Below are positions 60,550 through 64,000 of a DNA stretch of 64,000 nucleotides, in pieces. Made by a program: the position numbers and the translations under genes. The stretch covers positions 46,600,966 to 46,664,965 of the forward strand of contig OX393576.1 of assembly GCA_947652605.1 (NCBI GenBank), given 5' to 3'. Source of the DNA: Elmis aenea (lineage: Eukaryota > Arthropoda > Insecta > Coleoptera > Elmidae). Below the pieces are notes generated by a model. The model saw only the letters and a list, made by a program, of their open reading frames with translations, was not told where the DNA came from and did not search any database. Numbering within the stretch: the stretch's first letter is position 1; each line of letters starts with the position of its first letter.

Positions 60550-60800
60550 TCAAACATAATATCCAACCGGAATTATAAAATTTCTAGCTTCTGAGTTGGC
60601 ATTTAGTTTTTTCTTTTTAGATTTTATGATATAAGCTTTAACGGGGTCATAGCTGAGCGTTTCTTTTTCATTCCACTCTGTTTTTCGTCTTGTTCCAGTC
60701 TTTTATCCCCTTCTCATCCAATTTTTCATTATCGCTTGTTTCCATATTGTTCTTGAGAGGCCCCGTTTCCTCGTCTACATCGGCTTTAAGTGTAGTAACT
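60550..60800 (-). pseudogene. Possible decayed coding remnant, identity unknown
   Basis: On the minus strand one frame reads VVTTLKADVDEETGPLKNNM and onward to a stop at 60669-60671. Shifting by one base it goes on EWNEKETLSYDPVKAYIIKS and ends FIIPVGYYV before TGA (60550-60552). An AATAAA follows soon after the stop. It looks like a K/E-rich C-terminus with one frameshift. I do not recognise the family, and chance composition is possible. Confidence 0.3.
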
Positions 60801-61061
60801 ACGGTTGATATTGCTTAGCAACTTCTTTTTTTTTTTAATATGGCCTAACCAAGACATATGCAGCCAAACTAGAAATGTAGGAACAAAAAGTACTTGGGAT
60901 TATTCAGAAGAAAGAAGAAAGGGGATGTATGGGAGGCAAGCAATAACAAAGGTTAAAAGGAAGAATTGAATTACTAATCACAAATATTTGATTTATTTTT
61001 ATACTCTTGATTTAATAAGTGAATGTTGGTAATAGATTATTATTTAATCTCGTCATAAAAG

Positions 61062-61300
61062 GATCTTCTCGTCACGTCACGTCACGTCTCTGTTTCTTCT
61101 CGCCTCGACTCGTCACTTTTTGTCTTTATTCCTTCTCGCCTTGTTTCGTCAAGTCACGAATGGTCTCTCTTCATATTATGCAATGTTGTTTCGTCACTAG
61201 GCTTTACGTTTCGTCATGTTATGTCACGTCACATGTCACATCACGTAACGTCTCGTCAAGCCATGTTTTGTGACGTCACATTTCGTCCCGTCATGGGTTT
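61062..61300. repeat. Degenerate CGTCA/TCGTCACG-rich tract
   Basis: About 240 nt in which CGTCA-type words recur irregularly: TCGTCACGTCACGTCACGTC at the start, then spaced copies of TCGTCA, CACGTC and TGACGTCA. It looks like an eroded simple or minisatellite array rather than coding sequence. TGACGTCA-like words equal a CREB/ATF core, but that may be coincidental. Confidence 0.6.
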
Positions 61301-64000
61301 TCTTGCCTTGAACTGTCACGTCTATTCCTTTTTCAGCCCTTGTTATCGAGTTATCGTGTTTTACCTATCGTTTCGTCTGATTGAATTTGTACTGTAAAAA
61401 AAAATATCACACCACATTAGATTTGACACATTTATCAGATTGGAAATGATGTAATATTCGATTTTTAGCGTAATTTTTGCGATCAAATCGTTGGGATAAT
61501 ATGTTAAGAACTAGATCAATTTTAAAGAAGCTGCGTCGTTAAAAAATTCCAACAAGAAACGTTTCCGTGCAATTTGCATTTTGTTACGGCCTTGCAACTC
61601 GTTTGTTAAAGGAGTGTTTGTTATTATGATTAATGTTATTTACAAAAGATTTAAAATAACACTATTTAATCTCGATACATAATTTTTTTTTCAGTGATGC
61701 AACATATCCAACCCATGAAGGTTCTATTGACTGGTGTTACAGTCGCATTGATAAGACCTTGTTATCATAATCTATTGATAAGGTGCGATAGCATTATGTA
61801 AACTGGATATTTACGATGCTGTTGACATTTTCTATGAATAAGAATTGCTTACACCCAAACTTATCTTAAGACGGTTGTGAGCCCAAAACAAATGCTGATA
61901 TTTGATTTGTAACATTCATCTACATTAAACTGTTTTCAGTATATGTTAGTGTACTTGTGCGGATTTTGTTTATTTTTTATGCGTTTTATCGTACAAAAAC
62001 CTCTCCACTCCTGTGTTATGATATGATTGAATCGGAGAGATACGAGTATTTTGCTATGAGAAAAACCTCACGATAAATTAACGAGCATAACACCGATAAT
62101 TTTTACCGCTGCACTATTGATAGGAAAACAGCCACATGTTATATTGTTTACATCTTTTGTATTTAGCGCATAAAAATACAAAAATAGGGGTTGATTTTGA
62201 ATTGAAACGTATACGAGCACATCTGTTTACCTCTTATTTTTAATAGAATTTAATTGTAATACGCACCCTCTAGAAACCGATACTGTGAAGTGTAACAACT
62301 GTTGTCCATTTTTTTGGCAGCTATCTCTTTGCACTCGCATTTTTTATTTGTAGTTGATGGTTGGGGTCAATATGATGATCCTAATCTTTCGAGTGAGTAG
62401 AAATTAAGGGATTAAATATTTGTATGCACTTGTTATTCAAATCTAGGGTGCTTCTATTATTCAAAACTATTTTTAAATTAATAAAAAATGTAATATAATA
62501 TTAGCATCCTCATACCTGACAAAATATGAAAGAAAAAACGTTATTTTCACTTTCATCGAGGTATTTAAGGTCTTGTCAATAATATTTTACTAGTGGCGTT
62601 ATACAGGGTTCGCCCAAAGTATTGCACCAACTGATATATTGTCAAAACGAATGCGATTTAAGAAACGAAAATTTGGGGTTGTCAATAACAACTCTTAGCC
62701 GATAATTTGAGGATATTTTTGAAATGTTAGTAATCTTTGTTTCCATGTGGTGGCGCCACATGTGTTTTTTTTAATGGCAACATGGGTTATGATGGGTATC
62801 AATGGGTAGCTAATTTTTTTTTTGTGAATATGACAGTCTATCACAAATGGGTTGTCGCATTACAAAATTTCAAAGAAAAATCGAAAAATCCTAATTTCTG
62901 TTTATTCGGTTTTTTACTATGGTAACAAATTCATTGGTTTCCATAGGAACTTATTTTAGTTGTATGTCTGTCAGTTACACCGGTAAGACCAAACTCTCAA
63001 AAAAGGGTACGAGATGCTTCTAGGTTTGGTAAACACTGACTTTAATAATGAAACAGTTATATCATGTTACATACAGAATTTATCAACATTTTCGGGATCG
63101 TTGGACATTTTTGATTATTAATGTGGTGGAAAAACAAATCATTTATTATTGGGTTAATCTTTTGAAACGATTGCGATAGTCAAAATAAAATATACATCGA
63201 TTGCCGAAAATGCGTCTTTTTTTAAATACTTATGACTAATTTATTTAAAGAGATTTAAAAAACTGTTGAATTCGTTTATGCGATTTTTTATTGAATCATT
63301 GTAACGTAAGCAAATATTAAATGCTTGACTTCATTTTCATTATTTAATTTAAAAAAACAACCTATAAGCGAGCTTTAACGACGCTCTATTACTGACCAAA
63401 TACATAAGGGTCAGGTTAAAGCTTTTTTTTTGTATTAAACCAAACTAATGAGGTTTATGAAAAGCCATCATTTGCTCGTTTTTCCGGCATATTATAAAAT
63501 TTCCAGGCATTTTACAAAAAGCTCAATATTACGTTATGCTTACGACAGCTACACCAGATCTGAATTGCCGAAGCTTCTGATAAAGCTTTCATAATTATTT
63601 GTTTTATTTGTATCATCGTTAATGACTGAAATAAACTTATAATCCTATAGAATTTGGAACTTTCTGTACATCAATAAAAAGTATTACAGATTTGAAGACT
63701 TAAGTAAAATATAAAATAAAATTAAACTTATTTTATTTGGCTTATTAGGACTACCCAGTTTTCATTCAAAAAAATTTTTTGCTTTAAAATATTCACGTGC
63801 AGTCCATGAATTCACCTGTCGACAATTGTCATATTGTTGTAGTACGAAGTCGCCGAAACGATTGATTGCCGGAAACGGAAACAGCCAAGGTCATATTGTT
63901 CAGAAATATATTCATAGATGCTGGTTACAACTAACAGTTTTCGGAAATCTTAACACCACAGGAGAGTTTGTAACATATTCTGTGTTTTTCCAATTTTCAA

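Larger units (their letters stand above)
44324..64000 (+). other. Probable first intron of SCAR
   Basis: More than 19.6 kb, A+T-rich, with no second SCAR exon visible; the expected next block (TSRKAFKSS-type sequence) was not found. It holds MITEs and repeats listed separately, and some G+C-richer, repeat-poor stretches: about 45010-45170, 47270-47520, 54360-55140 and 57480-57910. If another gene lies here on either strand I could not recognise it. Confidence 0.55.

Noticed and set aside
44324..64000. Search for tRNA or other structured RNA genes
   Set aside because: I saw no A/B-box pair with a fitting cloverleaf; without a covariance-model search I do not claim any.

Overview
This is a eukaryotic, A+T-rich window with intron-split genes, standard GT/AG splice sites and a heavy load of DNA transposons. 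The genes are insect-like: a cacophony-type Cav2 calcium channel, PDZD8 and SCAR/WAVE. The many short fold-back repeats ending in TACAGGGTG would suit a beetle or another insect with a mid-sized to large genome. That order-level guess is inference only.

Layout, all three genes on the plus strand. (1) Positions 1-18237 hold the 3' half of cacophony. They run from segment IVS3 of repeat IV, through the pore, EF-hand and IQ region, to a C-terminus ending in DDDDWC. I joined 14 coding exons whose phases all agree (2082 nt, 693 codons plus stop). Two are microexons of 30 and 33 nt. One extra exon candidate (12741-12928) has the same phases as exon 10 and looks like an alternative exon. A transposon-poor stretch with several poly(A) signals follows to about 20.34 kb and is probably a long 3' UTR. 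(2) Positions 22222-35567 hold a complete PDZD8 gene: 10 exons, 990 residues, with a membrane anchor, SMP domain, PDZ, C1 zinc finger and C-terminal coiled coil. Its large fifth intron carries a nest of transposons several layers deep. (3) At 44035-44323 lies the first coding exon of SCAR/WAVE. The rest of the window (more than 19.6 kb) appears to be its first intron, because I see no second exon.

Mobile elements fill most of the space between exons. I could delimit hAT-type MITEs with 8-bp target duplications, two piggyBac-type MITEs flanked by TTAA, a pogo/Tigger element flanked by TA with a broken transposase, a hAT transposase remnant, and many fold-back elements.

The genes do not form an operon or pathway. 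Cacophony is the presynaptic calcium channel, PDZD8 is an ER lipid-transfer tether, and SCAR drives Arp2/3 actin assembly. I found no clearly new biological system. The strongest leads are the alternative cacophony C-terminus and the nested fold-back transposons.
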